Below, one piece after another: positions 42,167 to 51,373 of a stretch of 64,000 nt of DNA (positions within the stretch are counted from its first letter, which is position 1; every line of letters starts with the position of its first letter). The stretch spans positions 33,073 through 97,072 of the forward strand of contig NZ_RQYT01000007.1 in NCBI RefSeq assembly GCF_003932785.1. The letters run 5' to 3'. The DNA is from Arachnia propionica (GTDB taxonomy: Bacteria; Actinomycetota; Actinomycetes; Propionibacteriales; Propionibacteriaceae). The position numbers and the translations under genes are program-made. A model generated the notes under the pieces. That model was not told where the DNA came from. It ran no database searches and saw only the letters and a list, made by a program, of their open reading frames with translations.

Positions 42167-43966
42167 CTACTCGACGAAGACGACGTCGAGGACGCGTTCC
42201 AGATCATCACGTTCCTGCTTCGCCGTGATGGCCTCGGCCACGTCGACGGGGACGTCGGTGATGATGCCGTCGACCTGGGAGCCTGCGAACCGGTCGATGG
42301 AGTCCTCGGTGTTGACCGTCCACACCACGACGCGACGCCCCGCCGACTGGAGGTCCTCGACCCGCCCCGGAGAGGCGACCCCCTCCTCGATGATGAGGAA
42401 GTCGAAGTCGAGGTCGGCGGTGTCCCCCACCCCGAAGTAGTAGAGGTAGCCGGTGAGGAGGTCGGGGTGGGTGGACTCCGCGTAGGCCATGAGGTCGAGG
42501 TCGAGACCGATGAGCACGACCGAGCCCACCATGCCCCGCTCACGCACGAGCGCGGCCATGTCGTCGACCATCCGCCGGTCCGCCGTGTCCCCCTTGAGCT
42601 CGACGAACAGGCCGATCCGCCCCGCGGCGGCGTCCAGCATCTCCTCGATCGTCGGGACACCCCGGGCGGGGGCTCCGGGCCGGAAGGTGTTGGTGATGCT
42701 CAGTTCCCGGATCTCGGCCAGGGTCATCTCGGAGGAGCTGCGTCGTTCGCCGGACAGGCGGGCGAAGGTGGCGTCGTGGTTGACGACGTAGGCCCCGTCC
42801 CGGGTGCGCTGGATGTCGATCTCGGACCACTGGATGCCCGCCGCGGCGGCGGCCTGGACCCCTTCGACGGAGTTCTCCGCGTCGAGGTCGCCCCCGCCGC
42901 GGTGCGCGATCACCTCGATGGTGCGGTCCTGTACGAACACCTCGTCGAAGAACAGGGCGCCCAGCATCGCGACGACGAGGGCCGCCGCCAGGGCCCCGAA
43001 CCCGGCGGCGAGGAGGCGGGGCCGGGCGCGACGGTCGGCCGCGCGCACGTCCTCGCGGGCCTCGGCCGGGATGGCGTCGTCGAGGACGGCGTAGGTGCGG
43101 GTCAGGTTCCGCAGTTCAATGGGCACGAGGACGAACACCAGGAAACCCATGACAGCCGCCGCCACGACCGAGATGAGCACGGCGCTGAACCGGATGGCCA
43201 GGACGTCTTCGGGCAGCAGGGCGGTCAGGACCAGCAGCCCGCCGACGAGGAGTGCCGCAGCGAGCAGCACCGCGCTGCCGAGGATGAGGGGGCCACGCAC
43301 CAGGGTGACGATGACTGACCACCAGTTCCGGGCGACGAAACGCGTGGAGGCGCGCATGGCCCGCCAGGGATCGAGGTCGTGGACGAACATCGCCTGCACG
43401 GTCACGATGAGAAAGAAGGCCAGCACCCCGATCAGCGTGAGAACACCGATGTAGAGGCTGAGGAACACGGGGTTCCTCACGATCACGTCGGTGACGAAGT
43501 TCGGGACCTGCACCCAGTCGAGGGCCGTCAGTGAGGGGCCGAGGTTGACCAGGGGTACGACGAGGGCGACGTAGAGAAGGAACAGCAGCGTCGCGGGGTG
43601 CAGGAACCTCGGGATGGAGCGGAGGGCCTCGAGGAGCAGGGCCCTGCCTGTGTTCAGGGGCTCGCCGCGGAGCCTGGCGAGTTCGGCGATGACGAAGGCG
43701 GCGATGTCCAGCACGACGAGGAACCCGACGAGCAGGGTGGTGAGGACGGCCAGTCCGAGCCCGGGCAGGCTGAACACGAAGTCGGCGAAGTCCCCCGAGG
43801 TGACGCTGGTCCTGCCCCGGCTGGCGATGAGCCACCCGGCGACGAAGCGGTAGGCGGGCATGACGATCAGGGCGAGGAGCAGCTTCGACAACGTCTGGTA
43901 CCGCACGTAGAGCCAGATGTCGCTCAGGGTGCCGCCCTTGAGCGCGGTGCGTCGTCGTTCCGCCAC
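42167..43966 (-). CDS. Membrane-anchored glycerophosphodiester phosphodiesterase
   Basis: 599 residues. The N-terminal half (1-325) is a polytopic GDPD-associated membrane domain with about seven to eight helices, the last near 305-330. The C-terminal half is a GDPD barrel: IAHRGGGDLDAENSVEG (catalytic His, Glu), EIDIQRTRDG (metal ligands), VNHD, and C-terminal VWTVNTEDSIDRF. It hydrolyses glycerophosphodiesters to glycerol 3-phosphate plus alcohol; orientation after the last helix places the barrel probably outside. Transcribed toward tRNA-Tyr. Confidence 0.92.
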   Translation of the reverse strand: MAERRRTALKGGTLSDIWLYVRYQTLSKLLLALIVMPAYRFVAGWLIASRGRTSVTSGDFADFVFSLPGLGLAVLTTLLVGFLVVLDIAAFVIAELARLRGEPLNTGRALLLEALRSIPRFLHPATLLFLLYVALVVPLVNLGPSLTALDWVQVPNFVTDVIVRNPVFLSLYIGVLTLIGVLAFFLIVTVQAMFVHDLDPWRAMRASTRFVARNWWSVIVTLVRGPLILGSAVLLAAALLVGGLLVLTALLPEDVLAIRFSAVLISVVAAAVMGFLVFVLVPIELRNLTRTYAVLDDAIPAEAREDVRAADRRARPRLLAAGFGALAAALVVAMLGALFFDEVFVQDRTIEVIAHRGGGDLDAENSVEGVQAAAAAGIQWSEIDIQRTRDGAYVVNHDATFARLSGERRSSSEMTLAEIRELSITNTFRPGAPARGVPTIEEMLDAAAGRIGLFVELKGDTADRRMVDDMAALVRERGMVGSVVLIGLDLDLMAYAESTHPDLLTGYLYYFGVGDTADLDFDFLIIEEGVASPGRVEDLQSAGRRVVVWTVNTEDSIDRFAGSQVDGIITDVPVDVAEAITAKQERDDLERVLDVVFVE

Positions 43967-44067
43967 GGTTCCTCCCCAACGTCGGCTTCCCCGTCCCAGC
44001 GTAACGATGCCTCAGACGACGGCTGGCAGAATGGAGCCGATCCGATCCCGACCCCGCAGGAGGAACA

Positions 44068-44559
44068 ATGGCCGCGGACAGCTCGTTCGACGTCGTGAGC
44101 AAGGTTGACCGGCAGGAGGTCGACAACGCCCTCAACCAGGCGGCCAAGGAGGTGTCGCAACGGTTCGACTTCAAGGGAACCGACTCCTCGATCCGCTGGT
44201 CCGGTGAGGCCATCGAGATCGAGTCGAGCGGCGAGGAGCGCGCGAAGGCGGTGCTGGACGTGTTCCAGTCCAAACTCATCAAGCGAGGCGTCTCCCTCAA
44301 GGCCCTCGACGCCGGTGAGCCCAGGATCTCCGGGAAGATGTGGAAGATCACCTGCACCACCAAGCAGGGCATCAAGCAGGAGGACGCGAAGAAGATCTCC
44401 AAGCTGGTGCGCGACGAGGGCCCCAAGGGCGTCAAGGTGCAGATCCAGGGCGACGAGCTGCGGATCAGCTCGAAGTCCCGGGACCACCTGCAGGAGGTTC
44501 AGCGCCTCATCAAGGAGGCCGACTACGACTTCGCGGTCCAGTTCGTCAACTACCGCTGA
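44068..44559 (+). CDS. yajQ: YajQ family cyclic di-GMP-binding / nucleotide-binding protein
   Basis: 163 residues, full length. Family signatures [31 protein letters not shown], and [20 protein letters not shown] with VRVSSKSRD-like [11 protein letters not shown]. Two RNP-like ferredoxin folds. Some relatives bind cyclic di-GMP and act as transcription co-regulators; the role here is unknown. The start has GGAGGAACA upstream. A mirrored repeat array follows its 3' end. Confidence 0.95.
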   Translation: MAADSSFDVVSKVDRQEVDNALNQAAKEVSQRFDFKGTDSSIRWSGEAIEIESSGEERAKAVLDVFQSKLIKRGVSLKALDAGEPRISGKMWKITCTTKQGIKQEDAKKISKLVRDEGPKGVKVQIQGDELRISSKSRDHLQEVQRLIKEADYDFAVQFVNYR

Positions 44560-44591
44560 CAGACCCCACCCCTCGGCTGCCTCAGGACTGG

Positions 44592-44696
44592 TTCGCCTGT
44601 CCTGGTGTGGAAACGCCTGCCTTCTTTCACTTCGCCTGCCAAACGAGACAGGCGAGCCGCGAAAATGACAGGCGAAGCGACATCAAGGCAGGCGAA
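44592..44696. repeat. Mirrored TTCGCCTG array, copy 1
   Basis: CGCCTG-type motifs at 44592 (TTCGCCTG), 44612 (AACGCCTG) and 44631 (TTCGCCTG), then the inverse CAGGCGA at 44649, 44669 and 44689. Spacing is 20/19 nt before and 20 nt after the turn. It lies between the convergent ends of yajQ and the YcaQ-like gene. Copy 2 (56722-56806) keeps the same order, spacing and part of the spacer sequence (TTTCA, GGACAGGCGAGCC-like centre). Confidence 0.88.
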
Positions 44697-44722
44697 ACAG
44701 AACGGGGCGTCGGGCGACGACC

Positions 44723-45907
44723 TCAGCGGCCCAGCTCTGCCATCAGGGCCGGCGCGAGATTGCCCCGGTCCTGGACGACGAAGCCCTCGCAGCCCTGCCA
44801 CCGGGCGGCCTCCCGCAGCAGCGACGCAACCCGCTCCGGTGCGTCCCGGGGGGCTCGGGGTTCCGTCCAGGCCGCCTGGACGCGCAGCACCTTCTGCTGG
44901 CGGTCGTTCTTGAGGTCGACGCGCCCGGCGAGGCGCCCGCCCAGCATCACCGGCAGGCAGTAGTAGCCGAACTGCCGCTTCGCCGCCGGGGTGTAGATCT
45001 CGATCCGGTAGTGGAAGTCGTGGAGTCGCTCGGCCCGCGGACGGTACCACACCACCGGGTCGAACGGGGTGAGGATGGCGTCCCGGCCGACACGGGCGGG
45101 CGCCGTCGCGTCGCGGTGCCGCCACGCCCTGAGCGGACGTCCGGAGCGTTCCCAGCCCTGCACCCGGACGGGCACCAGCTCGCCGGACTCCTCCAGCTCG
45201 GCGATCGCCGGGGCGACCTGCGATGAGTGCAACCGGAAGTAGTCGGCGAGGTCGTCGGCCGTCGCCACCCCCAGCGCGATGGCGGCCCGACGCACGAGTT
45301 CCCGGTGTGCGTCGGAATCCGGCACCTCGACGTCGATCACCTCGTTCGGCCACACCTGCTCCGGCAGGGCGTAACAGCGTTCGAAACCGACACGGGGCGC
45401 GGTGGCCAGTTCCCCGAAGAGGAACATGTACTCCAGCAGCTGCTTCACCAGCGACAACCCCCACCACGGTCCGCTGCGCCGATTCTCCTCGTGCTGGAGG
45501 TCCCGCGCCCGCAGGGGGCCGCGCTCACCGATCTGGTCAAGGATCCACTGGCGCAGTTCGGGATGCCCGGCGTGGACCCCGTCCCCGTACCGTCGCCGCA
45601 TCGCGCGACGCCGGAACGCGAACAGCGGGACGTCCTCGACGGGGATCAGCGTCGCCTCGTGGGCCCAGGCCTCGGTCAGGTCGCTGGCGGCGACGGCGTC
45701 GAGTACGCCCTTGTCGTAGCTGCCGAGCCGGGAGAAGGCGGGCAGGTAGTGGCTGCGCTCGAAGACGTTGACCGAGTCGAGCTGGAGCACCCGGAGCCGG
45801 TGCACCATGGCTCGCAGCGACGTGCGGGTGGCGGCCACCCGTCGACCAGTGAGTCCGTGGGCTGCGAGGCTGACCCGCCGGGCCTCCGCAGCGCTCAGCA
45901 GTTCCAT
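44723..45907 (-). CDS. YcaQ-like winged-helix DNA glycosylase family protein
   Basis: 394 residues (HTH_42 family). The catalytic-type motif QLD is at 42-44 within LQLDSVNVFERSHYLPAFSRLG; later conserved segments include WAHEATLIP, NRRSGPWWGLSLVKQLLEYMFLFGEL and YRIEIYTPAAKRQFGYYCLPV. Escherichia coli YcaQ and Streptomyces AlkZ unhook interstrand crosslinks and alkylated bases. Related actinobacterial proteins often protect against DNA-damaging compounds, which is inference here. It ends beside the mirrored array. Confidence 0.88.
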   Translation of the reverse strand: MELLSAAEARRVSLAAHGLTGRRVAATRTSLRAMVHRLRVLQLDSVNVFERSHYLPAFSRLGSYDKGVLDAVAASDLTEAWAHEATLIPVEDVPLFAFRRRAMRRRYGDGVHAGHPELRQWILDQIGERGPLRARDLQHEENRRSGPWWGLSLVKQLLEYMFLFGELATAPRVGFERCYALPEQVWPNEVIDVEVPDSDAHRELVRRAAIALGVATADDLADYFRLHSSQVAPAIAELEESGELVPVRVQGWERSGRPLRAWRHRDATAPARVGRDAILTPFDPVVWYRPRAERLHDFHYRIEIYTPAAKRQFGYYCLPVMLGGRLAGRVDLKNDRQQKVLRVQAAWTEPRAPRDAPERVASLLREAARWQGCEGFVVQDRGNLAPALMAELGR

Positions 45908-45940
45908 GCCCGGTTCTCCGTGACGCTCCTGAGGCCGGGC

Positions 45941-46549
45941 CTACGCCGTGGCTGCGGCGAGGAAGAGGGGGAAGTCCTGACGATGTCCCTCGACCTCCTT
46001 GGTCAGGGTTCCGGCGTCACGGAACTCGACATCGGCGAACCCGGCATCCGCCAACCAGGCCGCGATGTCCTCGCGGCGGAATCCATGATGGCCACTGAAC
46101 CCTTCGACGTGGGCGTGGAAGTGGCCGTCGGGGTCGTGGTCGAGGTCGGCGACGAGCAGCCGACCCCCCGGGGCCAGGGCCGCATGGACGAGGGAGAACA
46201 GGGCTGGGACATCGTGGATGTGGTGCAGCGCCAGTTGGGCGAGGGCGAGCTCGAACGGGCCATCCGGGATGCCGTCGGTGGTGACGTCGGCGACCCGGGC
46301 CTCCCAGCCGTGCTCCTCGACGGCGCGCCCCGCCACCTCGATCATGGCCGCCGATGAGTCCAGCAACACGACATGACCGAGATGCTCCGCGAGACTACGG
46401 GACAACTGCCCCGTCCCGGCGCCGAGCTCGACGGTCCGCGGCCGCCCCTGCGGGAGGAAGGGAAGCATGGCGTCAGCGGTGCGTTGGGTTCGGGCCAGAC
46501 GTTCCGGGGTGTCCCAGGTGGCCGCTCGGGCGTCGAAGTGTTTCTCCAT
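45941..46549 (-). CDS. Class I SAM-dependent methyltransferase
   Basis: 202 residues. SAM-binding motif I VELGAGTGQLSRSLAE (about 40-55), acidic residue at the end of strand 2 (VVLLDSSAAMIEVA), and motif IV-like LALAQLALHHIHD. UbiE/BioC-like methyltransferase fold. The substrate cannot be read. It lies 3 bp after the DUF808 gene, so is probably cotranscribed with it. Confidence 0.85.
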   Translation of the reverse strand: MEKHFDARAATWDTPERLARTQRTADAMLPFLPQGRPRTVELGAGTGQLSRSLAEHLGHVVLLDSSAAMIEVAGRAVEEHGWEARVADVTTDGIPDGPFELALAQLALHHIHDVPALFSLVHAALAPGGRLLVADLDHDPDGHFHAHVEGFSGHHGFRREDIAAWLADAGFADVEFRDAGTLTKEVEGHRQDFPLFLAAATA

Positions 46550-46552
46550 GGA

Positions 46553-47452
46553 TCAGTGCCTCCCTGAGGTGTTCCGGTGGGGGATCAGATGCGCCACGGC
46601 CACGATGAGCCCACCGAGCAGCAGACCGAAGAGTGCCGACAGGACGGTCTCGATGAGCCACACCAGGAAACCGCCGACCGCTGGCACCCCGGCAGCCAGG
46701 TGGGCGATGCCGTGGGCGAGGTCGAGCGGGGCGTGCCACCCGAGCTTGTGCAGACCGTCGAGGATGATGTGGCCGCCCACCCACAGCATCGCGGCGATGC
46801 CGACGACGGACAGGATGGCAAGCACCTTCGGCATCGCGTTCACCATCGCCTGCCCGATCCGCTTGCGACCCTCCGAGCCGCCCTCCATCATCCGCAGGCC
46901 GATGTCGTCGAGCTTCACGATGAGGCCGACGACACCGTAGACGAGGACCGTGATGAGCAGGCCGACGACGGTGAGGGCCGCGGCGCGCATCCAGAAGCTC
47001 TGGGCCGCCAACTCGTTGAGTGAGATGACCATGATCTCGGCGGACAGGATGAAGTCGGTGGTGACGGCACCCGCGACGAGGGCCTTCTCGTCCTGGGGTT
47101 CCCCCGGGGTCCTCGTCTCGGCCTCATGATGACCCGAGACGGACTCCCACACCTTCTCCGCCCCCTCGAAACAGAGGTAGGCGCCACCCAGCATGAGCAC
47201 GGGGGTGAGCAGCCAGGGCGCGAACTGGCTCAGGGCCAGCGCGGCGACGAGGATGATCGCCTTGTTCCGCAGCGACCCCTTGGCGATCTTCCAGATGATC
47301 GGCAGCTCGCGGGCTGGTTTGAGTCCGGTGACGTAGCGGGGGGTGACGGCGGCGTCGTCGATGACCACTCCCATCGCCTTGGTGCTGGCCGCGCTGGCCA
47401 GCTTGGCGATCATCGCCACGTCGTCGAGCAGTGCTGCCAGGCCTCCAGCCAT
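46553..47452 (-). CDS. DUF808 family membrane protein (YedI-like)
   Basis: 299 residues. N-terminal MAGGLAALLDDVAMIAKLASA and VVIDDAAVTPRYV are diagnostic of DUF808; several hydrophobic helices follow (LAALALSQFAPWLLTPVLML, AAALTVVGLLITVLVYGVVGL, VLAILSVVGIAAMLWVGGH). Inner-membrane protein of unknown function. GGAGGACGTGA precedes the start. The 160-bp element copy B lies 46 bp upstream of its start. Confidence 0.9.
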   Translation of the reverse strand: MAGGLAALLDDVAMIAKLASAASTKAMGVVIDDAAVTPRYVTGLKPARELPIIWKIAKGSLRNKAIILVAALALSQFAPWLLTPVLMLGGAYLCFEGAEKVWESVSGHHEAETRTPGEPQDEKALVAGAVTTDFILSAEIMVISLNELAAQSFWMRAAALTVVGLLITVLVYGVVGLIVKLDDIGLRMMEGGSEGRKRIGQAMVNAMPKVLAILSVVGIAAMLWVGGHIILDGLHKLGWHAPLDLAHGIAHLAAGVPAVGGFLVWLIETVLSALFGLLLGGLIVAVAHLIPHRNTSGRH

Positions 47453-47498
47453 TCACGTCCTCCAGTCAGAAGCGGTCCAGAAGAAAGTAGCACCTCTA

Positions 47499-47658
47499 AG
47501 AGGGTGCGCGGATAGGGGGATCGTGACGAGGATCGTCATGGTGGCCTCTTGGCAAGGCGGACGACGAAGAGCGCACTGGAGCGTGCGTTCGAGGAGGACA
47601 ACGCTGCCAGGGGGTCACCGGGGCGACCGCAGTAGATGCGCCTATCCGCGCGCCCTCT
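47499..47658. repeat. MITE-like 160-bp hairpin element, copy B
   Basis: Same length as copy A (5303-5462) and inverted relative to it. Left end AGAGGGTGCGCGGATAGG at 47499-47516, right end complement of AGAGGGCGCGCGGATAGG at 47641-47658. The internal inverted repeat and the central CGCAC/GTGCG hairpin are kept, with differing loop bases. The right end supplies part of the TAG stop of the TPR-like gene. The left flank is CTCTA and the right flank AGGGC, so any duplicated target is no more than a TA. Confidence 0.85.
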
Positions 47659-48628
47659 AGGGCCGGGCCTCCCACCAGAAGGTGCCGTCCTCCGGATCCG
47701 AGATGACCTCCGGCTCGACGGGGGTCAGGGTGCGCACCTTGCGGCCCTCTGGCTCCTCCCACGCGGCGAGCACCTGTGTGACGGCATCGTAGTTCTCAGC
47801 TGCCACCGCGACCTCCCGGTCCGGCGCCCACTCCAGCTCGGACTCGTCGTGCTCGTGAGGCTCCTGGACACCTTCCTGGTCGCCACGGGCGCAGGAGGAA
47901 CAGATCCACTTCCTCTGCGTCCAGTCCTCGGCCTCCCCCAGCTCCGAGAGCGCATCCAGCAGCTCCTGGAACTGGCCGGGATCGTCACACGTGACCTCCG
48001 CGATGAAGGTCTGCGACGTGGAGGGGGTCAGGCGCTGCAGCTCGTTGAAAACCATGAGTTCCCGCTGCCCCACCCGGGCCACCCCGAGCGACGCGCCGTC
48101 GTGCAGCACGATGTCGCCGTACAGGTGCCCGTACTGCGGGTAGGGGACGCTGACGATCTCCGCGCGGACCGGGTCGATGCGACGCGCGAACACCCGCTCC
48201 ATGTCTCCCCACGGGTTGAGCAGCAGCACCACGAACCCGAAGTCCTCCCGGATCTCACCCTCGCCGGGGGTGAGCTCGATGCCGCAGGCCTCCCAGATGC
48301 GACGGGCCGTCGCCCAGTCCGACAGGGCCGTCGCCGCGATGCCGGCGTTCCAGTGGGCGGCCTCGTCGAACTCCTCGGCCAGCTCGATGGCCTTCAGGTT
48401 CGCGGCCAGGGATTCGGGCCACTGGCGCAGGTACTTGCGGGCCAGGCCCAGCATGTAGTGGTACGGGGAGTGGTCGGGGACCAGCCCGGTCAATCCGGCG
48501 AACAGGTCGGCGGCATCCGCCAGCTGGCCCGCCTCGAACATCTGGTGGGCGCGGTCGTTCAGCTCGGCCAGCACCTCCGGCTCGACCCCGTGACGTTTCG
48601 CCAACTCCTCCAGCTCTTCCCACTCCAC
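47657..48628 (-). CDS. TPR-like hypothetical protein
   Basis: 323 residues from a GTG at 48628 with GAGGAGG upstream. The N-terminal half (about 10-120) carries two to three tetratricopeptide-like helical pairs (AHQMFEAGQLADAADLFAGL, YHYMLGLARKYLRQWPESLAANLKAIEL in overlapping pieces). The C-terminal half is acidic with CSSC and many Glu/Asp. The function is not recognised. Its stop codon TAG is formed at the junction with the 160-bp element, so the true C-terminus could have been altered by the insertion. Confidence 0.7.
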   Translation of the reverse strand: MEWEELEELAKRHGVEPEVLAELNDRAHQMFEAGQLADAADLFAGLTGLVPDHSPYHYMLGLARKYLRQWPESLAANLKAIELAEEFDEAAHWNAGIAATALSDWATARRIWEACGIELTPGEGEIREDFGFVVLLLNPWGDMERVFARRIDPVRAEIVSVPYPQYGHLYGDIVLHDGASLGVARVGQRELMVFNELQRLTPSTSQTFIAEVTCDDPGQFQELLDALSELGEAEDWTQRKWICSSCARGDQEGVQEPHEHDESELEWAPDREVAVAAENYDAVTQVLAAWEEPEGRKVRTLTPVEPEVISDPEDGTFWWEARP

Positions 48629-48675
48629 TGTGCGCCTCCTCGTCGTCGTGATGACCGAAGGTAGCATTCCGGGAC

Positions 48676-49593
48676 ATGAACTCGCTCCGGCTGATCTCCC
48701 ACAACGTCAACGGCATCCGCGCCGCCCTCAGGCGGGGCCTGCACGCCATGTGGGAGAGCGAACGGCCCGACGTCATCTGCCTCCAGGAGGTCCGCTGCAA
48801 GGTTGCTGACCTGCCAGCGGGCACCTTCGACGGCTACCACACCGCCTGGGCACCCGCCGCCCAGGCCGGACGAAACGGCGTCGCCATCCTCACCCGGACC
48901 GCGCCGGAGCGGATCGCCACCTTCAACGGGGAGGCCACCGTCGTCACCCCCGACGGCGCCACGAGCCAGGCGACGGTCGAGACGGTCAGCAACCCCGACC
49001 TCGCCCCCTTCGCCACCGAGGGCCGCTACATCGAGGTGGATCTCGCCGACGCCCCCGTCCGCGTCGCCTCGCTGTACCTGCCGAAGGGGGCCGTCCCGGA
49101 GCACCACGCCCGCAAGCCCGAGGATGCCGACACCCCGAAGTACGAGCGCAAGATGCAGTTCATGGCCGGGCTGTCCCGCCACCTCGACGAGGCGCGCGGG
49201 CAGGCCGCCGACGCCGGGCGCGAGTACGTCATCGTCGGGGACTTCAACATCGCCAACACCGAACGGGACCTCAAGAACTGGCGCGCCAACCAGCGCACCG
49301 ACGGCTTCCTGCCGGAGGAGCGGGAGTGGTTCACCCAGCAGCTCGACCCCAGCACCCTCGTCGACGTGGTGCGGCACCACCATCCCGACCAGGACGGGCC
49401 GTACTCGTGGTGGTCGTGGCGGGGCCAGGCCTTCGCCAACGACTCCGGCTGGCGCATCGACTACCACCTCGCCACCCCGCAGCTGGCGGCCAGCGCCACC
49501 CGGGCCACCTCACTGCGGGAGGCCGACTACGACTCCCGCATCAGCGACCACTGCCCCGTCGTCGTGGACTACGACCTGACGAGGCTCTCCTGA
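48676..49593 (+). CDS. xthA: Exodeoxyribonuclease III
   Basis: 305 residues. Endonuclease/exonuclease/phosphatase fold with all AP-endonuclease signatures: HNVNGIRAA, CLQEVRC, GDFNIANTERDLKNW, DYHLAT and SDHCPVVVDY. It cuts DNA at abasic sites and removes 3' nucleotides in base-excision repair. The 3' end overlaps the convergent mannosyltransferase-like gene by 25 bp. Confidence 0.95.
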   Translation: MNSLRLISHNVNGIRAALRRGLHAMWESERPDVICLQEVRCKVADLPAGTFDGYHTAWAPAAQAGRNGVAILTRTAPERIATFNGEATVVTPDGATSQATVETVSNPDLAPFATEGRYIEVDLADAPVRVASLYLPKGAVPEHHARKPEDADTPKYERKMQFMAGLSRHLDEARGQAADAGREYVIVGDFNIANTERDLKNWRANQRTDGFLPEEREWFTQQLDPSTLVDVVRHHHPDQDGPYSWWSWRGQAFANDSGWRIDYHLATPQLAASATRATSLREADYDSRISDHCPVVVDYDLTRLS

Positions 49594-51065
49594 GGGGCCT
49601 CGTCCTCCCAGTTCTGGTTGAGCTCGTGGGCGCGCACCGACTCCCACAGCGTCCACATGAGCAGCAGCGCCAGCAGCCACGCGCCGTTGCGGAGCGCGAA
49701 GTTCATGGCGGCATACCCGAGCAGCACCCCGGTGACGACGATCGCGGTCCGCAGCACCTTGGTACGGGGGCGGGTCACGGGGAACAGCACCCCACCCCAC
49801 AGCACGTACCAGGAGTGGATGGCGGGGGCGCAGAACGCGAACAACAGGAACGACCAGGACACGAAGTGCAGGGGTCGGCGACCCAGGTGCTTCACCGCGA
49901 TCCAGACGATCCCGATCGCCGCCACGACGAGCCCGAGGCTGCGCAGCGTCCGGATCACCGTCCGCCCGCCCGGATCCAGGCCGAGCAGGTTGACGGGGTA
50001 CTGGATGAGATGCCCCAGCACCGTGAACGGTGAGACGGTGTCCACCATGCCGGGGACGTTGACCGCGTTGGTCCAACCGAATCCGAGCCCCGTCGCGAGA
50101 CTCAGCGCCGCGAACACGGCGACGGAGATGCCGAGACTCAGCAGCGCCCTCCCGGCGGCGTTCACCACGTCCCGTGGCCGCCACGACGTCCAGGGCACCA
50201 GCAGGAAGGGCAGGGCGACGGCGGCGAGGAACGCGGGCTGCTTGATGGCGGCGGCGACACCGATGATGGCGCCCCCCCACAGCCAGGTGCGCTGCTGCAA
50301 CGTCACCCAGATGCCGAGCACCATGAGCCCCGTCATGAGGGAGTCGTTGTGGGCGCCACCGATGAAGTCGATGATGAGGATCGGGTTGGTGAGGACGAAC
50401 CAGCTGGCGGCGGCCGGGTTGATGCCGAAACGCCGGGCGATGCGCGGGGTGCACCAGCCGATGAGGCCGACGCCGATGAGGGCCGGGACCCGCATGATGA
50501 CCGCGGACCAGTAGGGGTCGAGCCCCACCAGCTCGATGAGCCAGTGACTCATCCGCAGCGCCAACGGGCCGTACGGGGCGGGGGTGTCGCGCCACACCCA
50601 CGCCACCTGGTCGGCGAACTGGCCGGGCAGGAGCCCCGGCCCGACGAGGTACGGGTTGAGGTTGTTGTGGAGCAGCCACCCCTGGGCCGCGTAGGAGTAC
50701 GCGTCGTGGCTGAAGATGGGGGGCGCGACGAGCATCGGGGTACCGACGATCACCAGCACCGCCCAGTGACGCAGCTGCGGCAGCCCCTGCGCCTCACGTC
50801 GGGCGGGGCGGATCCGCAGCCAGAACTCCATGAGCAGGGCCAGCCCCACCATCGTGAACACCGTGCCGACGGTCTTGGAGATCGGCCCGTCGAATCCCAG
50901 CGACGCCATGAAACGGGTCAGCGGCGAGACGCGGGGCAGGTAGGCCGGGGACAGCGATCCCGCCACCAGCAGCACCGAGCCCAACAGGCCGAACTTCACG
51001 GCCCGCTGCTGGAACGCGCCCCTGAGCGACTCCCACAGGCCCGCCAGCCACGACGGGGAAGTCAC
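49569..51065 (-). CDS. Polyprenol-phosphomannose-dependent mannosyltransferase, MptB-like
   Basis: 498 residues with about 12-13 membrane helices. The external loop motif FSHDAYSYAAQG, followed by PYGPLAL, identifies the actinobacterial MptA/MptB branch of GT-C glycosyltransferases, which build the mannan core of lipoglycans using polyprenyl-P-mannose. The GTG start overlaps the ferredoxin-like gene stop (GTGA), so it is translationally tied to an electron-transfer operon, an odd pairing. It could instead be a DUF2029-type mannosyltransferase with another acceptor. Confidence 0.8.
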   Translation of the reverse strand: MTSPSWLAGLWESLRGAFQQRAVKFGLLGSVLLVAGSLSPAYLPRVSPLTRFMASLGFDGPISKTVGTVFTMVGLALLMEFWLRIRPARREAQGLPQLRHWAVLVIVGTPMLVAPPIFSHDAYSYAAQGWLLHNNLNPYLVGPGLLPGQFADQVAWVWRDTPAPYGPLALRMSHWLIELVGLDPYWSAVIMRVPALIGVGLIGWCTPRIARRFGINPAAASWFVLTNPILIIDFIGGAHNDSLMTGLMVLGIWVTLQQRTWLWGGAIIGVAAAIKQPAFLAAVALPFLLVPWTSWRPRDVVNAAGRALLSLGISVAVFAALSLATGLGFGWTNAVNVPGMVDTVSPFTVLGHLIQYPVNLLGLDPGGRTVIRTLRSLGLVVAAIGIVWIAVKHLGRRPLHFVSWSFLLFAFCAPAIHSWYVLWGGVLFPVTRPRTKVLRTAIVVTGVLLGYAAMNFALRNGAWLLALLLMWTLWESVRAHELNQNWEDEAPQESLVRS

Positions 51066-51373
51066 GGGTCACCCGCCAGTTGGTCACGGCCGTGCACGAG
51101 ATCCGGGAGACAGGACGCGGCCGGGACGTGCGCGCCGCCCCAGCGCAGGGCGTCGGTGGGGCACTGCTCGATGCAGACCCCGCAGTACATGCATCGCGCC
51201 CAGTCGATCTCGAAGGTGTCGAGCACGTTGTGGGTGCGTTCCCGCGCCCCGGGGGCGGGGGCGGAACGCTCCTGGTGGGAGGTCAGCCGGATGCACCAGG
51301 TGGGGCACTCCCGGGCGCAGATCATGCAGGAGGTGCAGCGTTCCTCCACCAGCTCGATGTAGCCGTGGATCAT
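51062..51373 (-). CDS. 2[4Fe-4S] ferredoxin-like protein, NuoI-like
   Basis: 103 residues. Two full cluster motifs: C13, C16, C19, C23 (CTSCMICARECP) and C61, C64, C67, C71 (CMYCGVCIEQCP), with the inter-cluster region TWCIRLTSHQE seen in NuoI/EchF-type subunits. It starts with an ATGA overlap after the NuoC-like gene. It could carry electrons between the divergent KorAB enzyme and the NuoB-like subunit. Confidence 0.85.
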   Translation of the reverse strand: MIHGYIELVEERCTSCMICARECPTWCIRLTSHQERSAPAPGARERTHNVLDTFEIDWARCMYCGVCIEQCPTDALRWGGAHVPAASCLPDLVHGRDQLAGDP

